In this document: in pieces, positions 39,943 through 48,403 of the stretch
Layout of the letters: each line of letters starts with the position of its first letter
Numbering within the stretch: position 1 is the stretch's first letter
Assembly (NCBI GenBank): GCA_018669475.1
Contig: JABHCC010000010.1
Location: 184,385-248,384 of the forward strand
DNA length: 64,000 bases
Direction: 5' to 3'
Source: Bacteroidota bacterium
Lineage (GTDB): Bacteria; Bacteroidota; Bacteroidia; Bacteroidales; UBA12481
Translations under genes and position numbers: made by a program
The notes under the pieces: generated by a model
What the model saw: the letters and a program-made list of their open reading frames with translations, nothing else
Told to the model about the DNA's origin: nothing
The model's database searches: none

Positions 39943-40012
39943 AAACGAGTTAAGGTCGAATTTAGAACGTATATAAGAGGTGAAAAGTTACAAATAAAAT
40001 TACAGAGCCTGC

Positions 40013-40020
40013 TATCTTTG
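40013..40020 (+). promoter_or_regulatory. Possible -7 element (TATCTTTG) before the e(P4)-type gene
   Basis: TAnnTTTG match ending 5 bases before the ATG at 40026. No TTG at -33. If real it would give a nearly leaderless mRNA. Confidence 0.3.
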
Positions 40021-40025
40021 CTTTC

Positions 40026-40805
40026 ATGAGATATATAACACTTATCAGCTTTATTTTGATAATCACTGCCTGTGGTCGTCAAAAATCTGCGCCTGATGCT
40101 GAGCAATTGGTCATGTCGAGCCTGTGGTTTCAAAACTCGGCTGAAGCAAGGGCCTTGTATTATCAGGCCTACAACATTGCCCGCCTAAGAATTGAGCTGG
40201 CACTTGACACGCTGGATGATAACAACAAATACGCAGTTGTTGCTGACATTGATGAAACCATTCTGGATAATAGTCCCTCGGAGGCCAGAAATATTCTGGA
40301 AGGTGAAAGGTATTCCAACGAACGATGGATGGCATGGACATCAGAAGCTAAAGCTCAGCTCATGCCAGGAAGCCTGGATTTCGCAAATTTTTTGAAGGAT
40401 CGCGGAGTAGAACTATACTATATTTCTAACAGATCCGTGGATGAAAAGGATGTTACTCTGGCCAATTTGAAAAAATTTGGCTTCCCATTCGCCGATGATA
40501 AACATGTACTGCTGAAAGAGGAAGAGTCAAGTAAAACACCCCGTCGTACCCTGGTTGAGGAAAGCCATCAGATTATTCTGCTGCTGGGAGATAACCTGAA
40601 CGACTTCTCTGACATTTTTGAAAACCGTTCTGAAGCCCTTGGATTTTCTACCGTAGATCAGGTGAAAAACTTGTTTGGCTCTCGTTTTATAGTGCTTCCA
40701 AATCCCATTTATGGTTCATGGACCCGTGCATTATTTGGACCAATTTCAGATTTATCACCTCGAGAGCTTGCTCGTCATCGCAAAAATTTTCTCTCTGATT
40801 ATTAG
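40026..40805 (+). CDS. e(P4)-type 5'-nucleotidase / acid phosphatase lipoprotein
   Basis: 259 residues with a lipobox (LIITAC, C16). HAD motifs: VVADIDETILDN (residues 74-78 DIDET), YISNRSVDE (motif 2), KTPRR (motif 3 lysine) and LLLGDNLNDFSD (motif 4). The family is an outer-membrane class C acid phosphatase that dephosphorylates nucleotides such as NMN so that nucleosides can be taken up. Confidence 0.9.
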   Translation: MRYITLISFILIITACGRQKSAPDAEQLVMSSLWFQNSAEARALYYQAYNIARLRIELALDTLDDNNKYAVVADIDETILDNSPSEARNILEGERYSNERWMAWTSEAKAQLMPGSLDFANFLKDRGVELYYISNRSVDEKDVTLANLKKFGFPFADDKHVLLKEEESSKTPRRTLVEESHQIILLLGDNLNDFSDIFENRSEALGFSTVDQVKNLFGSRFIVLPNPIYGSWTRALFGPISDLSPRELARHRKNFLSDY

Positions 40806-40844
40806 ACCGTTCTACATAGCCTGAAAATATTTTTTCTCTATTTC

Positions 40845-40876
40845 TTGGATTTGTGTTTTCTTTAACTTTATCTTTG
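40845..40876 (+). promoter_or_regulatory. Promoter of the TetR-headed operon
   Basis: TTG (40845-40847), 21 bases, then TATCTTTG (40869-40876): a Bacteroidota-type promoter. The likely start point falls inside the palindrome at 40875-40888, so repressor binding there would block initiation. Confidence 0.55.
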
Positions 40877-40888
40877 ACCGACCGTTCA
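40875..40888 (+). promoter_or_regulatory. Putative TetR operator
   Basis: TGACCGACCGTTCA is an imperfect palindrome whose half sites, TGACCGA and the reverse complement TGAACGG, share TGAxCGr. It overlaps the end of the -7 box, 20 bases before the tetR ATG. A second GACCGTTC occurs at 40805-40812. Autorepression is inferred. Confidence 0.45.
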
Positions 40889-40907
40889 ATCATAAAGCTG
40901 TATTCTT

Positions 40908-41483
40908 ATGTCTCCACGAACAGAAGAACAATTTGAGGAAATCCGTAAAAGTCGCAAATACCAAATTCTGGAAGCAGCTCTGGAGGTTTTTGCACAAGAA
41001 GGTTATCACAAAGCCTCAATATCTAAGATTGCTACTCAGGCGGGTATTTCAAAAGGTTTAATGTACAACTATTTCAGTTCAAAAGAGGAGCTCCTAAAAG
41101 CTGTAGTCGAACACGGAATTGAAGGAATCCAGGATTCTTTTAATGATATAGATGATGATCTGGATACACCTGAGGAGTTGATGATCTTTATCCGGGGTGG
41201 TATTAATGTTATCCGGCAGGAGTCGCATTTTTACAAACTATATTTCGTGGTATTATTTCAGGCCGATGTGTATGAAATAGTTAAAGAAAAGTATCAAGAA
41301 ATGGTGGGATCAATGATTGAAGATGTGGCCTGCTATTTCAAGCTCAAAGGACATCCCTATCCTCTTGAAAAAGCAATGGTTCTGGGATCTTTATTAGACG
41401 GAATCGGGATGAATTATTTGATGGCTCCCGAAATGTATAACCTTGATATTATTGAAAAAATAATTTTTGATATATTTAAATAA
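40908..41483 (+). CDS. TetR/AcrR-family regulator
   Basis: 191 residues. The N-terminal DNA-binding domain is ILEAALEVFAQEGYHKASISKIATQAGISKGLMYNYFSSKEELL. The C-terminal ligand domain is unlike well-known members. First gene of the LolA-like/FtsX-like/ATPase/barrel set and likely its repressor. Confidence 0.92.
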   Translation: MSPRTEEQFEEIRKSRKYQILEAALEVFAQEGYHKASISKIATQAGISKGLMYNYFSSKEELLKAVVEHGIEGIQDSFNDIDDDLDTPEELMIFIRGGINVIRQESHFYKLYFVVLFQADVYEIVKEKYQEMVGSMIEDVACYFKLKGHPYPLEKAMVLGSLLDGIGMNYLMAPEMYNLDIIEKIIFDIFK

Positions 41484-41557
41484 AGCACAATGAACCGAGC
41501 ATGACAATAGGAAAATATTTTAACATACACGCGGAAAATAAAATTAAATATTAACAG

Positions 41558-42325
41558 ATGAAAACAAATCGATTGCTGGCTCTACTATTTTTTTCAGGCT
41601 TGATTCTGTCAGGTGGAGTCGGTTTTTCACAAGAAGAGGTGTCAGCTAAACAAATCATTGCCAGGGCTGACAAAAACATGGAAGGTGATAGTTCAATCAG
41701 CACCATGAGCATGAGTATTATTCGCCCGACCTGGAAACGAACGCTTGAGTTCAAAAACTGGGTGAAGGGTTCTGAATTTGCACTCACATTAGTTACGGCC
41801 CCGGCCAAAGAGAAAGATATGACTTTCTTAAAAAGGGGTAATGATATGTGGAATTATCTGCCAAAGATCGGGCGGATGATAAAGTTACCTCCGTCAATGA
41901 TGTCACAGGGATGGATGGGTTCGGATTACACCAATGATGATGTTTTGAATGAAACCTCTTTGGTGGATGATTTCTCTCACAAAATTGTTGGCAAGGAAGA
42001 AATCGAAGGCCGATCGTGCTTCATGATTGAAATGATTCCTCATGAAGAATCACTTGTTGTATGGGGTATGGTAATTTCCTGGGTCTCAGAGAAAGAGTTT
42101 CTATTCATGAAAAAAGAATATTATGATGAAGACAGCTATTTAGTTCGTACTGAACTTGCTGGGGATATAAAAAAAATGGATGATCGATTCATCCCTACCC
42201 GCATAGAAATCATTCCTGCTGATGATCCCGATCAAAAAACATTGGTCAGAATATTAAGTATGGACTTTGATGTCCCTATCGAGGACAATTTTTTCTCTCA
42301 ACAGAACATGAAGCGTATTCGCTAA
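41558..42325 (+). CDS. LolA-like outer-membrane lipoprotein-sorting protein
   Basis: 255 residues with a signal peptide (MKTNRLLALLFFSGLILSGGVGFSQ). Carries IIARADKNMEGDSS and KEKDMTFLKRGNDMWNYLPKIGRMIKLPPSMMSQGWMGSDYTNDD, the signature of the LolA-like family found next to FtsX-type ABC permeases. It may carry a lipid or lipoprotein across the periplasm. Its start lies in TATTAACAGATG, shared with two other genes of this operon. Confidence 0.85.
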   Translation: MKTNRLLALLFFSGLILSGGVGFSQEEVSAKQIIARADKNMEGDSSISTMSMSIIRPTWKRTLEFKNWVKGSEFALTLVTAPAKEKDMTFLKRGNDMWNYLPKIGRMIKLPPSMMSQGWMGSDYTNDDVLNETSLVDDFSHKIVGKEEIEGRSCFMIEMIPHEESLVVWGMVISWVSEKEFLFMKKEYYDEDSYLVRTELAGDIKKMDDRFIPTRIEIIPADDPDQKTLVRILSMDFDVPIEDNFFSQQNMKRIR

Positions 42326-42342
42326 TTAATAAATATTAACTG

Positions 42343-43563
42343 ATGACATACTATTTCAAAATGGCCTGGAGGAATATATGGCGCAATAAGCGCCGTACTC
42401 TGATTACCGCAGCCTCCATTCTGTTTGCCGTATTTTTTGCAATTTTCATGCGTGCCATACAATTAGGATCATATGGTAACATGGTTGACAATGTGGTACA
42501 GGCTTACACAGGATACATACAAATTTTCGATCATCGGTATCAGGAGGATAAGGTTATTGATCATTCCATCGATTACAAAGATGGCTTGCTTGATAAGATT
42601 GAAGCACATTCGAATGTTACTATTGCTGTTCCCCGCTTAGAATCATTTGCCCTGGCCTCCTCAGGTACTAAAACCAAAGGAATAATGTTGGTTGGAACGG
42701 ATCCGGCAAGGGATGATGAACTCACTAATCTCTCGGGCAAAATAGTTGAGGGTGAATACCTTAAGGAAGGAGACACGGGGCTTTTGGTTTCACAGAGACT
42801 GGCCAGTTATCTTAAGGCTGGTATTGGAGATACCATTGTTTTAATCTCTCAGGGCTATCATGGTATAGGAGCGGCCGACCAATACAAGGTTCAGGGTATA
42901 ATAAAATTCCCTTCTCCCGATCTGGATAACAAGATGATCTTCATGGATCTCGGGCTCTGCCAGGAATTCTATTCTGCTCCTGATCTTATCAGTTCAGTTT
43001 CGCTTAACCTGGATAATGATAATCGCCTTAATCAAACAGTAAAAGATTTGCAAAAGTCATTGGGTGAACAATATGAAGTCAAAAGCTGGAAAACAATTCT
43101 GACTAAACTTGTTCAACAAATTGAAGGTGATAATGCCGGTGGAATACTGATGTTAGTTTTATTATATATGATTGTTGGTTTCGGAATTTTCGGTACTGTT
43201 CAAATGATGACTACTGAGCGTCGCAAAGAATTTGGCGTCATGGTGGCAGTTGGTATGCAAAAAACGAAACTCGGAGGAATACTTATCATCGAGATGCTAC
43301 TTATTGGTATTCTTGGTACTCTGGCTGGAATTGTGTTGAGTATCCCGGTTGTTTACGAAATGTACATTCACCCGATTACTTTGTCAGGAGAGGTCGCAGA
43401 GTCAATTATGTCTTTTGGTATGGAACCAATTATGCCAACAGCATGGGAAGCAGGATATTTTTTCAGTCAGGCTGGTGTTGTTCTGATTATTGTCAGTATT
43501 GCAATATTCTTTCCAATTCTTGGGGTGACTCGCCTTAAGGTTAACAAAGCTCTGAGAGCCTAA
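42343..43563 (+). CDS. FtsX-like ABC permease (first)
   Basis: 406 residues: TM1 after AWRNIWRNKRRTLITAASILFAVFFAIFM, a periplasmic MacB-PCD-like domain (~45-260), then three TM helices with TTERRKEFGVMVAVGMQKTKL. This fits the MacB/LolCE class, which moves lipids or lipoproteins rather than using a channel. Pairs with the next permease. Confidence 0.88.
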   Translation: MTYYFKMAWRNIWRNKRRTLITAASILFAVFFAIFMRAIQLGSYGNMVDNVVQAYTGYIQIFDHRYQEDKVIDHSIDYKDGLLDKIEAHSNVTIAVPRLESFALASSGTKTKGIMLVGTDPARDDELTNLSGKIVEGEYLKEGDTGLLVSQRLASYLKAGIGDTIVLISQGYHGIGAADQYKVQGIIKFPSPDLDNKMIFMDLGLCQEFYSAPDLISSVSLNLDNDNRLNQTVKDLQKSLGEQYEVKSWKTILTKLVQQIEGDNAGGILMLVLLYMIVGFGIFGTVQMMTTERRKEFGVMVAVGMQKTKLGGILIIEMLLIGILGTLAGIVLSIPVVYEMYIHPITLSGEVAESIMSFGMEPIMPTAWEAGYFFSQAGVVLIIVSIAIFFPILGVTRLKVNKALRA

Positions 43564-43587
43564 TATTAATCAGATAAAAAAACTATT

Positions 43588-44880
43588 ATGATACCATCAA
43601 TATCCTGGAAAAACATATGGCGTAATCGAGTCAGAAGTCTCGTTGTAATTACAGCCATTACCCTGGGATTATTCGGCGGACTGTTCAGCTCAGCTATTTT
43701 TCAGGGCATGAATGACAGAAGAGTCAAAGAGGCTCTGACCAAAGAAATCTCACATATCCAGGTTCATAGTCCAAAATTTCTCGAAAATCCTGAAATCGGA
43801 TTTACCATAGATAAGATTAACGATGTAGAACAATTTATTGTTAATCAAGAAGGTGTAAAAGCAATCAGCAGTCGCATTAAAACAACTGCTATGATTGCCA
43901 GCTCATCTGCAAACTCAGGTGTTACCGTACTGGGAATAGATCCCGATAAGGAAAAGGATGTTACAGAAATGTACACTGCCCTATACACCGCTGAGCAGCT
44001 TGAGGATCATTTTGAAATTACAGATCCGGAAGCACAAAAACAGTTTATAAAAGACAGTGTCGGAACCTACTTTGAAAATGTGAGCCGTAACCCGGTTTTT
44101 ATTGGTGAAGAACTGGCGCATACTCTTAATCTGAAGATAAGATCGAAAGTCGTACTAACTTTTCAAAACACTGATGGAAGTCTAACAGGAGGAGCTTTCA
44201 GAGTGGTAGGCATTTTCAGAACTGAAAATTCATCTTTTGAAGAGACAAATGTATTCGTAAGACACAGTGATCTTTTTGAGCTCTGCGGACTGGAAGAACA
44301 AGACGCGCATGAGATCGCCATTTTCCTGGATGATATGGATTTAAGTGCTGAACTCACTAAAACTATTCAGGATCAATTTCCTCATCTTGAAGTCAATGAC
44401 TGGAAGGAGATACAACCCGACGTTGCAATGCTTAACGATTTCATGGCTGTTACAATGACTGTAATCATTGTGATCATTCTTCTGGCCCTTGGTTTCGGAA
44501 TAGTCAATACCATGCTCATGGTAGTACTCGAAAGAGTTAAAGAAATTGGCATGTTAATGGCCATTGGGATGAATAAACTCAAAGTATTCACGATGATTAT
44601 TCTTGAGTCGGTACTATTATGCTTAAGCGGAGCTGCTATCGGCATGGGACTTAGTGTTTTGTTTGTTGAAATATTCAAAACGCGGGGCATTGACCTTACA
44701 GTCTTTGCCCAGGAAGGATTCGAAGCAATGGGCTTTGGGGCGGTTTTTTACCCGACTCTGGGTATTGAATTTTATCTTGAAGTTACCTTCCTGGTCGTTC
44801 TCACTGGTATATTATCATCCGTTTATCCAGCTTTAAAAGCTTTAAATCTTAATCCGGCAGATGCTTTAAGATCAGAATAA
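43588..44880 (+). CDS. FtsX-like ABC permease (second)
   Basis: 430 residues of the same fold (SWKNIWRNRVRSLVVITAITLGLFGGLFSS; VVLERVKEIGMLMAIGMNKLKVF). The periplasmic domain differs from that of the first permease, so a LolC/LolE-like heterodimer is likely. Confidence 0.88.
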   Translation: MIPSISWKNIWRNRVRSLVVITAITLGLFGGLFSSAIFQGMNDRRVKEALTKEISHIQVHSPKFLENPEIGFTIDKINDVEQFIVNQEGVKAISSRIKTTAMIASSSANSGVTVLGIDPDKEKDVTEMYTALYTAEQLEDHFEITDPEAQKQFIKDSVGTYFENVSRNPVFIGEELAHTLNLKIRSKVVLTFQNTDGSLTGGAFRVVGIFRTENSSFEETNVFVRHSDLFELCGLEEQDAHEIAIFLDDMDLSAELTKTIQDQFPHLEVNDWKEIQPDVAMLNDFMAVTMTVIIVIILLALGFGIVNTMLMVVLERVKEIGMLMAIGMNKLKVFTMIILESVLLCLSGAAIGMGLSVLFVEIFKTRGIDLTVFAQEGFEAMGFGAVFYPTLGIEFYLEVTFLVVLTGILSSVYPALKALNLNPADALRSE

Positions 44881-44934
44881 TTGTAAGAAAACGGCACTGC
44901 AAATGGGTGCTTCATCCAATAAAAAAACAGAAAA

Positions 44935-45606
44935 ATGAAAATCATAGAAATAAAAGACCTCGTTAAGATATACGACGATAAAAAAACTGTTCCTGTAAAA
45001 GCTGTAAATGGCATCAATCTGGACTTTGAGGAAGGTGAATTTACTGCAATTGTAGGTCCTTCCGGATCAGGAAAAACCACCCTATTGAATATGCTGGGAG
45101 GTTTGGACGATCCAACATCAGGAGAAATAAATATTGATGGCATCAATATGGGTGGTCTCAAGAACAAGGAAAAAATTGACTTTCGGATGCGGAATATTGG
45201 TTTCGTTTTCCAGGCTTATAATCTTATTCCTGTATTAACCGCCAAAGAGAATGTTGAATTCATCATGCACCTCCAGGGTCAGTCCAAAAAGGCTCGTGAT
45301 CAACGTTCAAAAGAATTGCTCGAAGCTGTCGGTTTAGGTGACCGCGTAAATGCCCGTCCGGGAAAATTGTCCGGCGGACAACAACAGCGTGTGGCGGTTG
45401 CCAGAGCTCTGGCCTCAAAGCCAAAGTTTATTCTGGCCGATGAACCCACGGCCAACCTTGACTCAAAATCGACAGAAACTTTGTTGGATATTATGGAGCA
45501 TCTGAATAAGGAAGAGAACATCACATTTATTTTCTCTACTCACGATGCCAGAGTGGTAAATAAAGCAAGAAGAGTGATTACCATTGAAGACGGAAAAATT
45601 TCTTAA
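44935..45606 (+). CDS. LolD/MacB-type ABC ATPase
   Basis: 223 residues with Walker [16 protein letters not shown] loop [10 protein letters not shown], signature [15 protein letters not shown], Walker [13 protein letters not shown] and H loop FSTHD. Drives the two permeases before it. Confidence 0.94.
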   Translation: MKIIEIKDLVKIYDDKKTVPVKAVNGINLDFEEGEFTAIVGPSGSGKTTLLNMLGGLDDPTSGEINIDGINMGGLKNKEKIDFRMRNIGFVFQAYNLIPVLTAKENVEFIMHLQGQSKKARDQRSKELLEAVGLGDRVNARPGKLSGGQQQRVAVARALASKPKFILADEPTANLDSKSTETLLDIMEHLNKEENITFIFSTHDARVVNKARRVITIEDGKIS

Positions 45607-45672
45607 CACACACCCGGATGATTGTTTTTGTTGTGCGAGCTCCATCCGACAAATAGGATTAATTATTAACGG

Positions 45673-46827
45673 ATGAAAGTAAAAATTGCATTGTTATTGC
45701 TAATTGCAGGCCTTAGCGGCTCTCCGGTATCTGCTCAGGTTTCTGCCAGTTTGAATGGTTATCTGTCGAACATGCAATCTGTCATGTTCGAAAATGCAGA
45801 TGGCCAGTGGGTATCAGATAATCTGGTTCACAATCGCTTGAATTTTAAAACATATTTCGGATCACATCTACGATTCAATGCAGAATTGCGCAATCGATTC
45901 ATGTATGGAGAGACAGTAAAATATTTTCCCGGTTATGCCGATTTGATTGACAAGGACCAGGGTTGGCAGGATTTAACCTGGAATCTGGCAAGTGATAGTT
46001 CCTATCTCATCAATACATCTATTGACCGGCTTTTTCTTGATTTTTCTTTGGGGCGTTTTCAACTAACTGTTGGTAGGCAGCGAATAAACTGGGGCATGAA
46101 TTTCGTATGGAATCCAAACGATATTTTCAATTCTTACTCTTTTTTTGATTTTGACTACGTTGAGCGTCCCGGAAGTGATGCGGTCAGGCTGCAAATGTAT
46201 ATCAACTCAACCTCCACTTTTGAAATGGTGGGTAAAATAAACCAGGATGATCAATGGAGTCTTGCTGGTTTGGTGAAGTTTAGTTTGGCTGGAACTGATT
46301 TTCAATTTCTTGGCGGAGTACTTGACGAAAAAGAATTTGTTATTGGAACGGGATTTTCAGGATATCTCGGGCCGGTTTCACTGAGTGGTGAACTTAGCTA
46401 TCTTGATCCGATTGAAGATAATAATCCTCAACCATCTGTCTTTATTGGAGGCCTTGGTGCTGGCTATAACACCCCTTTCAATCTGTATATTCAGTTTGAA
46501 TACCTGTACAATCAGGCCGCTGAAGAATCTCAGATCAGCAGTTTCAATGATTTCTATTATCGAAATCTGACGGTAAGGGATTTATCATTTGCTCCACACA
46601 CACTTTTTGGCAGTCTTACCTATCCGATTACTCCATTGATAAACCTGGGGGTATCGGGCATGTTTTTTCCAAAAATCAATGGCTTATATATGGGGCCTTC
46701 ACTGGATTTTTCATTAAGGAATGATTTGGATTTTTCATTGTACATTCAGTATTTCGAATTTGACTTTAATCAAGGTCCGGTTCAAAAAGCCAATCTCGGT
46801 TTTCTAAGATTGAAGTGGAGTTTTTAA
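45673..46827 (+). CDS. Outer-membrane beta-barrel protein of the ABC operon
   Basis: 384 residues with a signal peptide (MKVKIALLLLIAGLSGSPVSAQ) and long amphipathic strands (FLDFSLGRFQLTVGRQRINWGMNFVWNPND) that resemble porin-like DUF1302/DUF5723-type barrels. The last residues LGFLRLKWSF end in phenylalanine as barrels do. Last gene of the operon; would complete a path from inner membrane to outer membrane. Family not certain. Confidence 0.72.
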   Translation: MKVKIALLLLIAGLSGSPVSAQVSASLNGYLSNMQSVMFENADGQWVSDNLVHNRLNFKTYFGSHLRFNAELRNRFMYGETVKYFPGYADLIDKDQGWQDLTWNLASDSSYLINTSIDRLFLDFSLGRFQLTVGRQRINWGMNFVWNPNDIFNSYSFFDFDYVERPGSDAVRLQMYINSTSTFEMVGKINQDDQWSLAGLVKFSLAGTDFQFLGGVLDEKEFVIGTGFSGYLGPVSLSGELSYLDPIEDNNPQPSVFIGGLGAGYNTPFNLYIQFEYLYNQAAEESQISSFNDFYYRNLTVRDLSFAPHTLFGSLTYPITPLINLGVSGMFFPKINGLYMGPSLDFSLRNDLDFSLYIQYFEFDFNQGPVQKANLGFLRLKWSF

Positions 46828-46854
46828 TAAACAATTCCCGCAAAATAATATCCT

Positions 46855-46896
46855 GGGCAGCAAAAGTAAAGGACACATCCTTTGTCTTTGCTGCCC
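46855..46896 (+). terminator. Long hairpin ending the TetR/ABC operon
   Basis: GGGCAGCAAA (46855-46864) pairs with TTTGCTGCCC (46887-46896), and AAAGGA with TCCTTT inside, around a CACA loop. It is followed by GTTTATTATTGTTT, a broken T tract. Likely an intrinsic terminator. Confidence 0.6.
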
Positions 46897-46949
46897 GTTT
46901 ATTATTGTTTCCCTCCCAGCTTTTTAGTAATTTCACCCGGTTGCACATC

Positions 46950-46982
46950 GAAGCTCCTCGTGGCTTGCCGCGAGGAATCTTC
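46950..46982. repeat. REP-like palindrome
   Basis: A 9-bp stem TCCTCGTGG/CCGCGAGGA (46955-46963 with 46968-46976, one G-U) closed by a CTTG loop, with a further GAAG/CTTC pair outside. It is more GC-rich than its surroundings and lies in the 246-bp gap before the first Gfo/Idh gene. Resembles repetitive extragenic palindromes; only one copy is seen in this window. Confidence 0.45.
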
Positions 46983-47073
46983 TTTTGATTGCATATTTTT
47001 TTTATGCTCGCGTAATTCAACCCTGAATGGAGAACATGAATGATTTCATTGTAAAATACTTAAACCAAATATT

Positions 47074-48390
47074 ATGAGTCAAGCCAAAAAAATTGACCGC
47101 CGTAACTTTTTTAAGAAAGCGGCAGGAGCAACAGGTGTGGCCTTTGCACTTCCTTATATTATCCCTGCGACAGCGCTGGGAAAAGAAGGAGCTGTTGCTG
47201 CCAATGACCGTATCACTATGGGAGTGATCGGTTCAGGATCTATGGGAACAGGTGACATGCGCACCTTTATGGGCAAAGATGAAGTTCAGATGCTAGCTGC
47301 TTGTGATGTGGATAAATCACATCGAGACAGAGCTAAGGAAATTATGGATGTTCATTATGGCACAAAAGATGCCAATACTTATAGTGATTACCGGGAGTTT
47401 CTTTCACAGGAGAATCTTGATGCTGTTATTCTGGCCTTACCTGATCAGTGGCATGGAATCATTGGGGTGGCAGTTGCAAACGCTGGTTTGGATATATATG
47501 GTCAGAAACCTCTGGCACGTACCATCTGGGAAGGAAGACAAATCGTTGAGGCGGTTAAAAAGAATAATGTCATTTGGCAAACAGGAAGCTGGCAACGTTC
47601 AGTAGCCAATTTCCATCAGGGTGCCGAACTGGTTGCAAATGGCAGGATAGGAAAAATTCACCGTTGTGAAGTGGGTTTACCAAATGGTAATCCAAATAAT
47701 GCCGTTCATAGTGTACAGCCTGTTCCTGAGGGATTAGATTGGGACATGTGGTTAGGACCTGCGCCGGCAGTTCCATATCGTGGAGTTTGTCACTGGGACT
47801 GGAGATGGATTCTTGACTATTCAGGAGGCCAGCTTACCGACTGGGCTGGTCATCATATTGACATTGCTCACTGGGGTCTTGGTTTTGATAAAACCGGACC
47901 GATTGAAATTGAAGGAAAAGGTGTTTATCCTCGTGACGGTATCTATGATGTACCTGTTGAGTATTACAATGTTGCAAAATACGAGAATGGCGTTGAGATG
48001 GTTGTAGCTAATGCCCGTCAGGTTCCATTTGGCATGGGAACATGCTGGTATGGAGATAAAGGATGGGTACATGTCAGACGTGGTAATGTTATACAGGCCA
48101 GCGATCCTAAAATTCTGCAGGAGAAAGTTGGAGAAGATGAAAATCCACTTTATTTCTCACGTGATCATGCGCAAAATTTACTTGACTGCATGAAAACAAG
48201 AGAAGAAACCATTACACCGGCTGAATCAGCTCATCGTTCAATATCAGTTGGTCTGCTATGTGAAATAGCCATGTTGACTGGCCGTAAGCTCAAGTGGGAT
48301 CCTGTTAAGGAGATCTTCCCTGATGATCCTTTTGCAAACCGGATGTTAAGAAGACCTTTCAGATCACCATGGAATTTGAAAAACAATTAA
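47074..48390 (+). CDS. Tat-exported Gfo/Idh/MocA oxidoreductase (1)
   Basis: 438 residues. A Tat signal (DRRNFFKKAAGATGVAFALP, RR at 9-10). The NAD(P) site is MGVIGSGSMGTGDM. The usual EKP catalytic lysine region is GQKPLA. WDMWLGPAP, then GGQLTDWAGHHIDIAHWGLG follow, the latter carrying the catalytic Asp/His pair. Predicted periplasmic sugar dehydrogenase folded with its cofactor before export. First gene of the carbohydrate locus. Confidence 0.9.
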   Translation: MSQAKKIDRRNFFKKAAGATGVAFALPYIIPATALGKEGAVAANDRITMGVIGSGSMGTGDMRTFMGKDEVQMLAACDVDKSHRDRAKEIMDVHYGTKDANTYSDYREFLSQENLDAVILALPDQWHGIIGVAVANAGLDIYGQKPLARTIWEGRQIVEAVKKNNVIWQTGSWQRSVANFHQGAELVANGRIGKIHRCEVGLPNGNPNNAVHSVQPVPEGLDWDMWLGPAPAVPYRGVCHWDWRWILDYSGGQLTDWAGHHIDIAHWGLGFDKTGPIEIEGKGVYPRDGIYDVPVEYYNVAKYENGVEMVVANARQVPFGMGTCWYGDKGWVHVRRGNVIQASDPKILQEKVGEDENPLYFSRDHAQNLLDCMKTREETITPAESAHRSISVGLLCEIAMLTGRKLKWDPVKEIFPDDPFANRMLRRPFRSPWNLKNN

Positions 48391-48403
48391 ACAAAGCTGA
48401 ACA

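Noticed and set aside
46766..47020. 84-residue ORF across the REP-like hairpin
   Set aside because: Covers the hairpin and the end of the barrel gene on the other strand; no plausible protein.
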